Shown piece by piece: positions 11,149 to 22,704 of a DNA stretch of 64,000 bases (position 1 is the stretch's first letter; every line of letters starts with the position of its first letter). Both the position numbers and the translations under genes were made by a program. The notes beneath the pieces are model-generated. The model saw only the letters and a program-made list of their open reading frames with translations. It did no database searches and was not told the DNA's origin. Source of the stretch: Panaeolus papilionaceus (Eukaryota; Basidiomycota; Agaricomycetes; Agaricales); the NCBI GenBank assembly GCA_015501605.1, contig JADNRZ010000002.1, forward strand, positions 2,604,001 to 2,668,000, given 5' to 3'.

Positions 11149-13409
11149 TTAAGCCGATACCGAAACTTCTTTGGAGACATCGCTGTTGGCGGCGCTTGAT
11201 GCATGGTTGTTGTTGTTGGCGGAATTGGCGGCTGCGGCGGCGAAGGACATGACTGCGGGTTTGGGTGCAGCAGCAACAGGAGCGGAAATCGCCGCAGGAG
11301 CAGCATTTTCGATGCCGTTGACTGGAGCTTCCTCGCCGCTCACACCATTGACGCCGTTTATGCCATTCACTTCCGGTTTGGCATCCTAAAGGGACCAAAT
11401 ATAAGTCTAGGGTTCATACGGCTGTAAAATACATAATTACCTGTGAGGATGTCGATCGAGCCAGATCGGGGCTAGCTCCCCTTGTACTAGGCTCCTTGCT
11501 TTCCCTGCGGGCGGGAGGAGGGGCTTGCAAGACTTGCGCAGCTGTAAGCCCATTGGTCATCCCATTGATGAGTTTGGGAGGTGTTGTCGTGCCAGCCAAC
11601 ACCGGGAAATCGTCGGCATTTGGTAAACGCTGGGTAGGTTTAGAGTGTAGGCCCTTCCTGTGATTGTGGTTATGGCCATTTACGTTAGAATGGTGTTTCC
11701 CAGCATTGGGGAACTTGCGATGACCACCATCACTGGACTGGGATCGACTCGAAGTATCGCCATTCTTCTGGCGAGGTTGTTCCTGCGAGCAACGTGTGTT
11801 GGAATGAGTGATGGATGGAAAAAATTAACAACTTACCTCTCGAATGTTCGAGTTGTTTATCTTGACCTCAAGTGGTGGGATGTGACCGTTGACTTGACCA
11901 CGGGGTCGGGGTGGAATTCGAATGACGGGGAACGACGGTGGATGAGGTGTTCCCATGTTATCGTTGAGAACATGTGGGAAGCGACAATTATCACTAAATT
12001 TTTGTCATGAATTTTTTAAAACCATCAGAGTGTGTCAATAGATTTTTTACGCACCCATTTTTGCAGCGGCCTGCGGGGAAAAACAGGCAAGGAGGTTTGC
12101 GAGCACCAAAAGACGGACGGCGTGGCGCATTGCGACGAATGTGACCACTCTCGCGATGATTGGGGTGAGGCGCGAAATGTTCACCCCGAGGTAGATCAGG
12201 CTTGGGAAGCCCATTCGACTCGGAATAGCTTCCTGGAACAGGTTGAACGGGTGGGTACGGTACAGCGCCGTCTTGAGGGAGAGGGAACGGTGGCACAGGC
12301 GAAGTAGGGTAGTTGTGAGGAGATTGAGGTCCTGGGTGAGTATGTGATGTGGGGCTATGATGTATAGGAGGAATAGGTGGCATACCCATAGGAACAGGCA
12401 TCTGTCCGGGGTGAGGATAGATGGGACCGGCATAAGGAACAGGTGGTGGAGGATGGGGCGCGCCGTTAGGGCTGAACGGCGCAGGAGAGACAACTTCGGA
12501 AGGTGTACGAGCGTGCATAATATGTGGGCCGAGAGGAGGAGACATGGGAGACATAGGATGAAGATTTGGGGGTTGCTGGAATTGTGGGGGAGATGGGTAG
12601 TATTGAGGACCATAAGGACTTGGGTCGAATGGGGGATATTGAACAGGCGGCATTGGACCTTGGAAGTAGGGTGTCTGAGGATGAGCAAACATACACTGAG
12701 CGCCGTAACGACAAGCAGGGAAGTATCTGCATGGAATCAAGCGAGCAATTTCTGGGGGAGGTAAGTTACCGATGCCGTTAGTTGGCAGACCCTCGACAGG
12801 GTGTTGGGGATGAGCCGGAGGGTAATAGGCGCCATTTTCGTTTACTGGGGGAATAGAGGGATTAATGCTGGGGTAATAAGAGAACCCATCAGGACCATAG
12901 AATTGTTTTTCTGAATCCTGAGTGCCATCTGGATTGAAGGGGGGTTGATTCGAGGATACGCCATTGGGCGCCGATTTATTTTGGGCGTTGCGTAAGAGCT
13001 CAAGAATTGTCGGATCTGACGTGTACTGGTCGGGTCGACCTTGGCTTGAAGCATTGGTAAGATCGGCACCTGAAAAAAAGTTCTACGTGTAAGATTTTTC
13101 TGCAATCCCTATTCCCCAGTCACGTCCAACAACTACTCACCCTTGTCCAAGAGAGCCTTGACAATGTCAATATGACCATTCCTCACTGACTCGATGAGAG
13201 GTGTAACACCAGTATGGTCTTATTAGAAGAAAAAATCGACACGAGGACGACAAGGACGACGATGAACGAATTAGATAGAAAAAAAGAGAAATAATATATT
13301 GTGATGACATACCTTTCAACTCGATGTCAACAGTGGTGGCGTCAGCGAGCAACTGAACGACAGTGTCGAGCTGACCTTCTGAGCAAGCCTTCCAGAGAGG
13401 AGACACCAT
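11149..13409 (-). CDS. Ankyrin-repeat and double CCCH zinc-finger protein (641 aa)
   Basis: Six exons: 13313-13409, 13141-13218, 12055-13069, 11837-11993, 11441-11782, 11149-11385. Residues 1-60 form ankyrin repeats (MVSPLWKACSEGQLDTVVQLL; HTGVTPLIESVRNGHIDIVK), split over the first three exons. A CCCH finger at about residue 171 reads CRYFPACRYGAQCMFAH (C-x5-C-x5-C-x3-H). A second, near residue 390, reads C-x7-C-x5-C-x3-H and is split by an intron inside Gly (CKNG/DNCRFPH). A Pro/Tyr-rich linker separates them; the tail is Ala/Asn-rich. An in-frame TAA lies just before the chosen ATG. This domain set suggests a cytoplasmic RNA-binding regulator; the target is unknown. The same architecture occurs widely in fungi, so the call is firm at domain level only. 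Confidence 0.85.
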
Positions 13410-13684
13410 TTGGAGCTTTAGGGAGATGAAGGAAAGAGATAAACTATGAGGACGAGTGGGAACAGAACAAACCAGTAAAAAAATTAATTTTCAAGATTTT
13501 TTTTGAGATTCACCAACCGGAGCCTTCGGAAATTCAATCTAAAAAATAAAAACAATTGAAAAAAATATATCGTGGGTAGATCGATCCAGTGTGACTGTTA
13601 CATAATTTCCTTTTTAGTACCCACTCGAACCTCCGTCATAATTCATCAATTTCTATTATTTAAAAAATACTTGTTTTATAATGT

Positions 13685-15339
13685 CTACAAGTGTGGATGC
13701 ATCAGTTCAGTAATGTCTTCACTCCCGAGTCCAAGCTTATGCATAAGTCTTCGTGAAGGTCCACCAGCAGTAGGTGGAAGCTCTAGTTCTTTGGATGGTG
13801 GAAGTTCCATTAACTCCCGGACCGCCAACCGCGTGTCTTTCCCTGCATGAATAGGTAAATTAGACTAACCGCGTCGTCGGAGTTAGACAACCGCTGCTTA
13901 CCATTAAACAATACATCATACACCTTTTGGGCGCAAAAAAGCACGAGTTAATACTTGATCGTCTGATATATATGGACTCGTAACACTTACCGACATGGCG
14001 ATAGGAGCGCTAATTCCAAGCTCTTCAATAATCATCTTTGCACCTTTCGTAGTGGGCACTCCTTCCGCAACACTGCCCAGTGTTTTGATAATCACATCCA
14101 ACTTTTCTCCTTGGCCAAGACGGTGGCCAACGGTGTAGTTACGACTGTTTGATGAACTACAAGTTAGGAAAAGATCACCGACGCCCGCAAGGCCGAGGAA
14201 TGTGAGCGGCGAAGCTCCGTACGCCGTTCCAATGCAGGTCATTTCAGAGAGTCCTCGTGTGATGATCACTGTCAGGGTCGTGGATAATGAGACACGTAAT
14301 TGAATGATATTGATTCAACCACATACTTGCACGAGTGTTGTTCTCGAAGCCGAGACCATCCGACATGCCAGCCGCAATAGCATACACATTTTTCAATGCA
14401 CCTGAGAGTTCAAGACCAATTGGGTCAACACCGGTGTAACTGCATTTGCCCTCAGAATCAGTTAATCAGGTTCAGAAACATGCGGCATACCAACGGAAGT
14501 GCGGTTGATGGAAGAGTTTGGATGCCTTGATAGCCTCAAGCTCTGTCAAAGACGCAACTGAAACAGATGTTGGCTGTCTCTGGACGACTGTTGGAGTAAT
14601 ATTTGGTCAATAAAGCATTTCAGCTTCTGAACCGGCAATCCAACTTACTCTCTTTGGCGAACGAGGGGCCGGACTGTGGGTCATCATAGGGTCAGGTTCA
14701 AAGGAAAAAAAAAATTAATCACGAGGCAAACGTACGATGAAGGTCGATGCCTTTGCAATGTCCGAGCCACAGGTGTCTGCGATAATCTCCAGAGTGAGCG
14801 CATTGGTGCCAACCTCAATGCCTTTGTTCACGAAGATCAGGAGAGGCAAATTGTTGACATCAAGCGATGGGCGCAATGTTTGTAGTGTACCTCTGTGCGA
14901 TAAAAATAAGTACGAATTTATTAATACCAGAAAAAGCAATAGATACCTACCTGAGGAACTGAGTAGGTATAGCGAAAAGGAGAACATCAACGCTGTTTAT
15001 AAACGCCTTGTCTGGGAGGTTTGGACCAATGGCAGTGATATTGGGTGGAAAAGCATGGTCTGGGAGGTATAAAGGATTTCTATGATGAAGATTGAAGTAC
15101 TGAACGATTTTTTCCTCGCGAGCCCACATGTAAACTTCATGTTGTACATCCCCAAGATGAGAAGCAAGACAAGAACCAAAGTTACCTGCACCAAAGACAA
15201 TGACCTTTGATTTGTCTTCTGGCTGGTTCTTTGAATATGCCATGCTAGAATTGATAATAGATGAAAATAATCTGAAAGGTGTAGTTCGTGATGAAGGTCT
15301 GAAAGATAAAGACAAAGAACGGAAACTAAAAGCAAGCAT
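13685..15339 (-). CDS. GPD1: Glycerol-3-phosphate dehydrogenase, NAD-dependent
   Basis: Eight exons: 14951-15339, 14736-14892, 14649-14673, 14491-14587, 14327-14439, 13991-14268, 13902-13923, 13685-13842; 412 residues. The enzyme reduces dihydroxyacetone phosphate to glycerol-3-phosphate for osmotic balance, redox balance and lipid synthesis. Visible motifs are the Rossmann loop VIFVNKG-type second half, [12 protein letters not shown] at the N-terminus, SGPSFAKE, and [19 protein letters not shown] with the catalytic Lys. The first 32 residues are Arg/Ser/Phe-rich without acids, like a mitochondrial presequence; Met33 (15243) would give a cytosolic form. Two exons are only 25 and 22 nt; both are needed to keep conserved residues ([16 protein letters not shown]). 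Confidence 0.95.
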
Positions 15340-15570
15340 GCGTTTTAATGAGGTCAGGGGTCATCTCTCCCCAAATCCAATTCAACACCTTGGCGGACTC
15401 GGAATGGATCCAAAATGGTCAGGACTCCGATCACCCCGTTAAAAAGTACTTCCATTAAAGGACGCGTCTAATCACGTGCGCCACGTTACAACTCTGCCCC
15501 ATTACTGACAATTGACAACGACAACCTCTACCATTCATTTTATATACCACACAATCTCATCTCCTATAAT
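15340..15570. promoter_or_regulatory. Divergent promoter between GPD and SED5
   Basis: 231 bp separate the two ATGs. A TTTTATATACC element near 15538 could be a TATA-like box about 30 bp before the SED5 start codon. The sequence GGGGTCATCTCTCCCC near 15357-15372 contains an inverted GGGG/CCCC pair. I did not see a run of canonical CCCCT stress elements. Confidence 0.4.
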
Positions 15571-16907
15571 ATGTCACTACAGGATCGCACAAATGAATTC
15601 AAATCATGCGTAGACTCTATACGCAGCAGGTCTGCTCTTGGTTCTCGTCATGCAGAAGCAAAACAAAGGCTACTTCAACAAAACAATACCAAAACCAAGG
15701 GTGAATTCTCCCGTATGGCCTCGTCCATCGGCAAGGACATTAGCAGCACAAATCTTAAGCTTAATAAACTGGGTCAATGTATGTTCTTCGATATCTCCTA
15801 TTAAACATCTGTATTCACCTAAATGTTAACAGTGGCTAAACGGAAAACACTTTTCGATGACAGACCTGTCGAGATTAGTGTAATTGCTTTTTTCTTTTTC
15901 TTTTGAAGACTATATCACTTTTACTCACATGTAATCCCCAGGAACTCACCTTCATAATCAAGCAGGATATTGCAAATCTCAACAAGCAAATCGCCAGTTT
16001 GCAAACATACGTCAAGCAACGTCATTCGGCTTCAACCTCGCCAGAGGCAAAAATGATTGATGAGCATAACAGCAATATCGTGATGATGCTTCAGAGCAAA
16101 CTAGCAAACACCAGTATGACTTTCAAGGATGTTCTAGAAATTAGGACACAAGTACGTTGTTCGTGCAATCCCACATATGCGGTTCTAATTTAGGAACTTG
16201 TAGAACATGAAGGAATCAAAAACAAGGACGGAGCAGTTCATGTACTCAACGCAGACCGCTGCGAACCAAGCACCCTCGTGTATGTTCCATAAATATTGCT
16301 GGCCTTTATCTCCTCATCTTTGAGTATAGTGCTCTATGGCAATCATAAGCCAGACCCGATGGGAGATGGCAGTGTCGCTCCGTATGACCAGAAGGGTAAA
16401 GGAAGGGCGCCCCAGAATGGAGACGTACTGGCCCTGGACTTGGATTCAGCTGAAGAAGGCGGAAGCCGTGTGGGTGGCGGATTTATGCAAATGCAGCTCG
16501 TTGAACAACAGGTATGAGTCGGTTTTTTTCTATCACAAGTCCACTTAGAGACTCACAAATCATGATATCTATCAGGATTCTTACATCCAACAACGCTCAA
16601 CAGCTATCGAATCTATTGAAACTACTATTGCTGAACTCGGTCAAATTTTTGTCCAACTGGCGAATATGGTTGCAGAGCAACGGGAAACAGTCCAACGAAT
16701 TGACGCCGATACTCATGATATTATGTCCAATGTTAGTGGGGCTCAGCGAGAACTGCTCAAATATTATGCGAGCATCTCAAGCAACCGATGGCTAATGCTG
16801 AAAGTCTTCGGTGTGCTTATCGTTTTCGTAAGTGTTTCCTTCCACAGGTTTCGTCTACTGCACTGACAATATCTTTGTAGTTCCTGGTCTTTATTCTTGT
16901 TTCATGA
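15571..16907 (+). CDS. SED5: Syntaxin-5-like Golgi t-SNARE
   Basis: Seven exons: 15571-15778, 15833-15879, 15942-16151, 16204-16279, 16330-16511, 16576-16827, 16881-16907; 333 residues, the usual size. This is a Qa-SNARE for ER-Golgi and intra-Golgi vesicle fusion. The start MSLQDRTNEFKSCVDSIRSR is the syntaxin-5 N-peptide that binds the Sly1 family. An Habc-type helical part follows (DIANLNKQIASLQTYVKQ). The SNARE helix is in exon 6 (IESIETTIAELGQIFVQLAN, MVAEQRETVQRIDADT with the central Gln). The C-terminal anchor is WLMLKVFGVLIVF plus a 27-nt last exon encoding FLVFILVS. It is divergent from GPD. Confidence 0.94.
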
Positions 16908-17043
16908 TTCTTTTGCCTAGCCAGCACCTTTTTCATATTTATGGGACAATACTACGGACACAATTAATTCACAATACCCTTTTCTTGCATAAGAGCCATA
17001 TAGCATATGTTTCTGATCAATAGAATATATAAATACAGAGAAA

Positions 17044-18289
17044 CTAGCCGACAGGTATGGCGTTGACACCAGTTCCCCATGTTTTTGCATTCGATTTGGC
17101 TTTTGAGGGACGCTTCCCTCGCTTAGATCCTCTATGTGTTTGACCATCTTCCACATCTCCAACAGTCCAGGTTTTCGGCGTAACAGGTGTGTGATCTAAT
17201 CCAGAAGTTGTCGAAAAGCGCTGCGGCTTGGATGGTAAATTCGGAAATGATTTGCCGTCCTTGGCCTCTTTCTCGAGTCGCTCTTCCTGAAGAATTGGTT
17301 TAGAAAGTGATATGACCATATAAAGTAGGGTGTAACATACTCTTTGCTTTAATAGGGTCTGGTTGCGTTCCTTGAGCTTCTGTAGGCGGCCCTCACCCTT
17401 GCCACCTCCACCAGCCGTAAGTTCGACGTTGATCATTCGTCCACAGAGCGTGCTTTGATGCAGTTTGAGCCCCTGCTGCATTGCGTTCTTGTGCGTAAAT
17501 TCTAAGAATGCACATCCTTTTGACTTGGTAGGCTTTTGAACTCCAGGGGGAACCTTGGGTGTAAGAAGTCGAACGCTAGGTGGTGGATCTGGGAATTGTA
17601 TACGTCAACACCAAGGACAATGGCAGCGATGCAACGAAGCTTACCACACTTAGCGAAATGCTCCGCTATTGACTCTTTCGTTATTCTGTAAGGAAGGTTG
17701 CCTACAAGGTCAAGAGTTTATCAGTTAACCGGTCTTCCGCACATCAGGGCTACTGACCAATGAAAAGGATAAATCGACTCTTGCCATTGTTTTTCTTCTC
17801 GTCCGTCGTCGTTTCTCCATCCTTTGATGTTTTAATTTTTTTTGATGTCTTGTTCTTCGATTCCCCGTCCGCCTCCTTGGCGCCGACGTTCTCCTCGCCT
17901 TCTCTTTTCCTCTTCTTCCCCTTGCCACCCTCCTTGCTCACTTCCACAGAGACTGGAACATCCTCTTCCTCTGATTTACGCTTCCCTTTGCTGCTTTCTG
18001 CGCCCTTCCGAGGTTTCGCATCGCCCCCCGCCCCGTGGTCGCCTGCCTTGCCTCTTTTTTGGCCTTCATTTCGTCCAATTTTAGTTGGATAGCAGTCATT
18101 ATCAGCGAGATCTTGGTCCTCCATGACAGGGATTGCCATAGCTTCCATTTCATCGAGCTCATTATCAGAAAAAGAAGTACTGTGCGCAGTGGTGTTGGAG
18201 GTTGAGGATCGATGGGGTTTGCCTGTCTTGCGTTCCCGGAATGCAAGACCTTTCTTCTGCTTCTTCGTCAGCTTTTGTGATGCACTCAT
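17044..18289 (-). CDS. NOP6: Nucleolar RRM protein, small-subunit ribosome biogenesis
   Basis: Four exons: 17758-18289, 17645-17701, 17341-17588, 17044-17286; 359 residues. The N-terminal half is Lys/Glu/Ser-rich with nuclear and nucleolar targeting character (KLTKKQKKGLAFRERKTG, KGKKRKREGEE). One RRM spans about residues 172-275: FILFIGNLPYRITKESIAEH as RNP2 and helix 1, and SKGCAFLEFTHKNAMQQGLK as RNP1. It is followed by NVELTAGGGGKGEGRLQKLK, characteristic of the Nop6 family. In yeast Nop6 binds pre-rRNA and helps 40S maturation. The C-terminus is basic. The family is clear; function is by homology. Confidence 0.88.
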
Positions 18290-18819
18290 CGTGTTTTACT
18301 CGTGTTCCTGGGTGATCGCAGCAGGTGTTTCATGAAAAGAAAAAACAGGCTCTTGCGGTGTGATTTGGTGGCAGGTGCAAGCTGGGTATAGCTGTCAACG
18401 TGGTGCAATGCGAGTTGCCAGTTTGCCTTGCTGTATGTGTCCGAAAAAATATTGACCCATATACAGGTTTCCAAAAAGGGAAATAGTTTCCAAATCCTAT
18501 CTCTCTGATAAATTGGTTGATGCTCAAGCCTTAAATCAACGAAACTCTTGCAAGCAATTCAACTGCGATAAGAGTGAAGAATAAAAAAGATAGTTATGTT
18601 ACAGTAAATAGACACCACAAGTACAGCAAGTAATCTAGACTATGCTCTGTAAGAAATGCAGGAATGGGATGTGCTGAAAGTAAGAATAATACAACGATAC
18701 CAGTGGGGAAATGGTTATTATTTAGGGATTTGAATAATTGATGACATTGAGGAGGAAGGCGATGATTCAGATCTATTGTGAGATATGAGTTGTCAATCGG
18801 GATAATTCGGTGGTTTACG
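18290..18819. other. NOP6 upstream region
   Basis: 530 bp from the NOP6 start codon to the 3' end of the next minus-strand gene. No coding signal. It should hold the NOP6 promoter and the 3' untranslated region of the neighbour. Confidence 0.4.
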
Positions 18820-20328
18820 CTACCCAAGCGTTAGTCCGTTCACTGCTTCTCCAGCACCAGCGATTTCTCGCTCATTCTCATCTCGCCGACGGCCAAGAGG
18901 ACGTAGAATGGGGCTGGCCATAGATAAAGGACGAAGGGTAGGACTGGAAGTAATGCTGATACCGCGTGGAAAGGAAGGATAGCTGTTGCCAATGGTTGGT
19001 GATGATGCAGCTGAGCTGACAGTTGAGGCGGGAATGGAGATCGGAATGGCTATGGGTAATCTAGAACCACTGCTTCTGGTAATGGGTGAATTGGCAGCGT
19101 GGTGGGATTCGCGGAGACTATGTACGGAGGGTGAAACCGCTCGGCGTTTGCTTGGGTGACTGTAAGGGTCATATCGATCTTCCTCTGTTATGATGGTTTA
19201 GAAATCGCATATGAGCATGGTAATGTCCACCTACGTTTTCGTTTATTGGATCTAACGACGCTGGCGGTAGGGGGCGGTGTGTATCTCCACTGAGCCAAAG
19301 GTGTCGATGACGGAAGTAGAGGTGAGCCAAGTGGCTGAAACGACAATCAGCTAATCCCCGAGCAGATGCAGGCTGAAACGTAAACACACCATGTCAACAT
19401 CCATAGCTATACCACCAAAGCTCGAGGATGTTTCTGAAATGCTCATGCCAGTATCGTCACCATTCATGCTTCCAGATATACTTCCTGCAATGCTACCAGA
19501 CCGTGTATGCGGTTTTGCTATGTTAATGGGCTGGGTCCCTGTGGGTGGTGGTGCAAAAGCAAATGGGGCCTCCTCATTAATCTCGTCCTCATCATCACTC
19601 GGTGACTCCTCTCGAGTAACTTCATCGTGCCCCGCTTCCTCTGGATAGCGGCCACGATCAATGAATGATCGAGGTGTACGAGGTTGAGCTGGCCATTCAG
19701 ATACGGATGCGACTAATCTTTGAAAGGCAGCCTCAGATTTCACCTCCGCTTCCTCTGGGCGTGACTCAGCTAAAAGGTTTAGGATCCGAGGTTGTTTCAG
19801 CTAGTACCATAATGATATTAGCTAGTACTAACGTCGTCTATTAATGAATCATGAACATACCGGAAACGCCAAACGTCGATTGAATATTGTCGGCATATCT
19901 GCGGCATCCATACTGGCAGATGACTTCCTTCGCGGGGGTGTGGAGGGTGGCTGGCGAGGAGGTTTTGCAATTGATTCCTCTTCACCGTTGGCTGTAGCCT
20001 TTAACGGAGGGGTAGTGGTGTCGGAGCTACTTGGCGAGTCAGTCATCATTCTGTCCCTATCGCTCTCCGACTCTTCCTGAATATAATGGTTTTGGCTTCT
20101 CCGCCTTGCATGAAGAGTGAAAGAAGATGCAAGTGGGCTGTGCAGCCTTGACTCAGAGATATAACCAGACTTCTGCAGTAGACTGGGGCGACGAAAGCGG
20201 TGAAACAAAACAGCAGGATCATCTAGTGTTATTGATGAAGAAGATGCACCAGGACTGGATGTTGATGAAGGGAGAGCAAAATCCGAAGATGTTGCAGGCA
20301 GCGGTGCCCTCGAAGATGCCTTGGGCAT
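18820..20328 (-). CDS. Unknown Ser/Pro-rich, probably nuclear protein (447 aa)
   Basis: Four exons: 19861-20328, 19390-19800, 19235-19334, 18820-19184. The product is rich in Ser, Pro and acidic residues, with many SP/TP sites. Order-promoting parts are FHRFRRPSLLQKSGYISESR (residues 40-60) and AAFQRLVASVSEWPAQPRTP (about 180-200). A bipartite basic signal lies across the last intron (SNKRKQEDRYDPYSHPSKRR), so a nuclear location is likely. The tail has FPRGISITSSPTLRPLSMAS and ends AVNGLTLG. The frame is also open to an earlier ATG at 20442, so the start could be 38 codons further up. I do not recognise the family; several proline-directed kinase sites could mean cell-cycle control, but that is a guess. 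Confidence 0.75.
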
Positions 20329-20564
20329 TTTGAGAAAGGTTTGCAGAAGCACTATGGATGGTGAGGGAAAGAGAATTAGCTGTTGGGTGGGTGTCCTTTC
20401 AGAGAAGCAAGCCCCTGGAATCATGGTCCTGAACATTCCCACAGTATTTTTCTCTCTGCTCTGGGCTGCTTTTGCTTACTTTTACTGGCGAGCTACGGGG
20501 GTATAATAGTATAATAGACGAACTACATGGCACAGGTATAGATACGCTACTTATATCCGAACAA

Positions 20565-21380
20565 TTAAAAGAGGTTGGAAATAATACCATTATACAGCCA
20601 ACCACCTGCGATATAGCTGGAGGCCAGGAGTTGCCCTTTCATAAATAATCACTATCAGCGTCAATCTGTACAACCAATGAAGAGGCCACTTACCCACCAT
20701 TCCGAGGGCACCCACCAGGTAAAGACCACCCGTGCGCTGTAGATTCAGTATCGTCAACTCCCTATGAAAAACCCACAAGCAAGAAAGAAGAAACCTACCT
20801 TAGCTGGATCGCCAGTAATGTAGCCACGAGTGTAAGAAATGCGACCAATGGTAAACATTGCGCAGGTGATAGCAGCGAGAACTGGGTATCTCACTGCAGT
20901 AAGGACAGTTCTGGTCGTCTAGATTTCAGTATTCGCTTTGCACAACACATTGAACCCGAACCTACGTTACGTATAGGATGGGAATGTTTTCGAGAGTGTT
21001 TTGGTGTGCGCCTAAGGACGAAACAGACTCAGTTGCGTGAAGCGTAGGTTCGAGCAACTTCATCACTCACGCTGAGCACAGTTGAATTGATATGCTGCCG
21101 GAGACGCGTCAGCCTCTGCTTTCTCGGCATACACTACAACGTCATGTTATGAGCCCTGAATACTGATGAGAGCAAGTGGCGCCTACTTTGAGGGTATTTA
21201 ATTCCTGCCGCCTTTCGATACCTGCTCACGACAATATTTTGGCCAAAAAGAAGGATTGAGGTTGACAACAAGGCGGCACCAACATATTCAATGCTAGGAA
21301 CAACATATGTGAGAGGGCGGTGCATAGAGCTTTGTCAAGCAGTCTTACTTAGCTGGCAGGGTCACTGTGGTCGCCGACAT
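20565..21380 (-). CDS. MGST3: MAPEG-family microsomal glutathione S-transferase 3-like
   Basis: Seven exons: 21349-21380, 21187-21293, 21071-21133, 20971-21011, 20799-20918, 20694-20736, 20565-20605; 148 residues, the normal MGST3 size. Helix 1 is VGAALLSTSILLFGQNIVV. The family signature FNCAQRAHQNTLENIPIL carries the glutathione-site Arg and Asn. ISYTRGYITGDPAKR is the conserved loop before helix 4. The last exon, after a GTAAGT donor, gives GGWLYNGIISNLF. These integral ER or outer-membrane proteins conjugate or peroxidise lipophilic substrates with glutathione. Small exons (32, 41, 43 and 41 nt) make automatic prediction likely to fail here. Confidence 0.88.
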
Positions 21381-22704
21381 GGCAAAGTTGAGTAGAGCGA
21401 TATTCTAAAAGTTGATGTGGTGGAAGACTTTGAGGCAATAAACGACGCGGTAACTTCAAGGCTTTTTATATTTTTGGAGACGTTCCAAGTCTTGGAAGTT
21501 GGATTGAAAATCAAATTCACACTGACCGCGTGGGCATCATAAGCAAGTAGCGTCAGCCTCTGTCAGCCTCCATGATGCCTGCCATTTTCACACATTTGTA
21601 ACCCATCAGATGGACCATCGATAGAAACTATTCAAAAGGACTGCCACGCAACCATCCGGCTTCCAATTTCAAACCACGAATCAAGTTATATACTATGCAA
21701 CATATGTGACGCATGCCTCGGCATGTCGCCGTCGAGACGCGAATGTGCACTAATGGCTTTAAGCAAGTTAGGGGCGCTCAGTAAACAACCCCTATATAGT
21801 GATGCCTTGAATTGTGGCTTTTGTCAGCGCAATGCAAAGCCAGCTGCGCCAGACATTCTATACATGTCTTGCAGCTACATAATCGCACTCACACGAAGAC
21901 ACATTTATAAACGGTTCATAGCCTTTGCGCCTGAGTAATCGAGGTGCGGAGACCTATGTCATCGAGGTCCGGCGGCCTTCGCACGGGCCACGCGCTCGGC
22001 GTGACAACTGATTTAGCGCTCGCCAAAAGGCTGATGAAGTGATATTGGTGCGAATTAAAGCAGCCTATGATACAGTTGCGTTGTCGACAACAATATGTAC
22101 GGAATGTTCGAACGCTGACTGGTTCACGTCACTGTAGCCGTGCCACCGACCTGAGCCTTGGGAGGAAGCCAGCTAGAATAGTGGCAAATCCCTACATGCA
22201 ATGCACCATTGACAATGAAACTTAGATGTGTGAGGCAGTTGCGGTACGAAAATATAGCGTTAAAGGAGAACTAATGATAACAAACCTCGACAAGGCTGCC
22301 GACCAATTTCTGACTGGTGAGTGGATCATATCATGATCAAGAGTCCATTTGTCTTTACCTCCTGGTAAGTACGATTTCAATGCTGGGGCTTAAACTCCAT
22401 GATGGTGTGTTCGGATAAATGATAGGCAGTAAACTGTGATCAAGTTACTGAATGTGTATGTTTAAAATTTAAACTACACTTTTACACACGAAAGCTGAGA
22501 CGAACGCTAGGATAAGTCGGGAAGAATTACTTAACTTTCATACCGATATCATGGTTTTAAGTAATGTCCCTTGTCTCGGTGTCAATGGCGTCCGACACGA
22601 AAGCACGTGATCGGCAATCTAATCAAGGGAACTTTTTTTTGAGTTTGAAGTCATTATATTTTGAGCTCCAGACAAGGGATAACACCTATTCTTCATCATC
22701 TACC
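21381..22704. other. Long divergent intergenic region between the MGST3-like gene and RRB1
   Basis: 1.3 kb between two start codons. Frames here are short, and none continues a neighbour or resembles a known domain. The middle (about 21680-22150) is less A/T-rich than the flanks. I see no repeat, RNA gene or mobile-element end. Confidence 0.4.

Noticed and set aside
17776..18092. A plus-strand Ser/Pro/Phe-rich frame opposite the NOP6 gene
   Set aside because: It is the antisense of the Lys/Glu-rich NOP6 N-terminus and has no domain or expression-type start.
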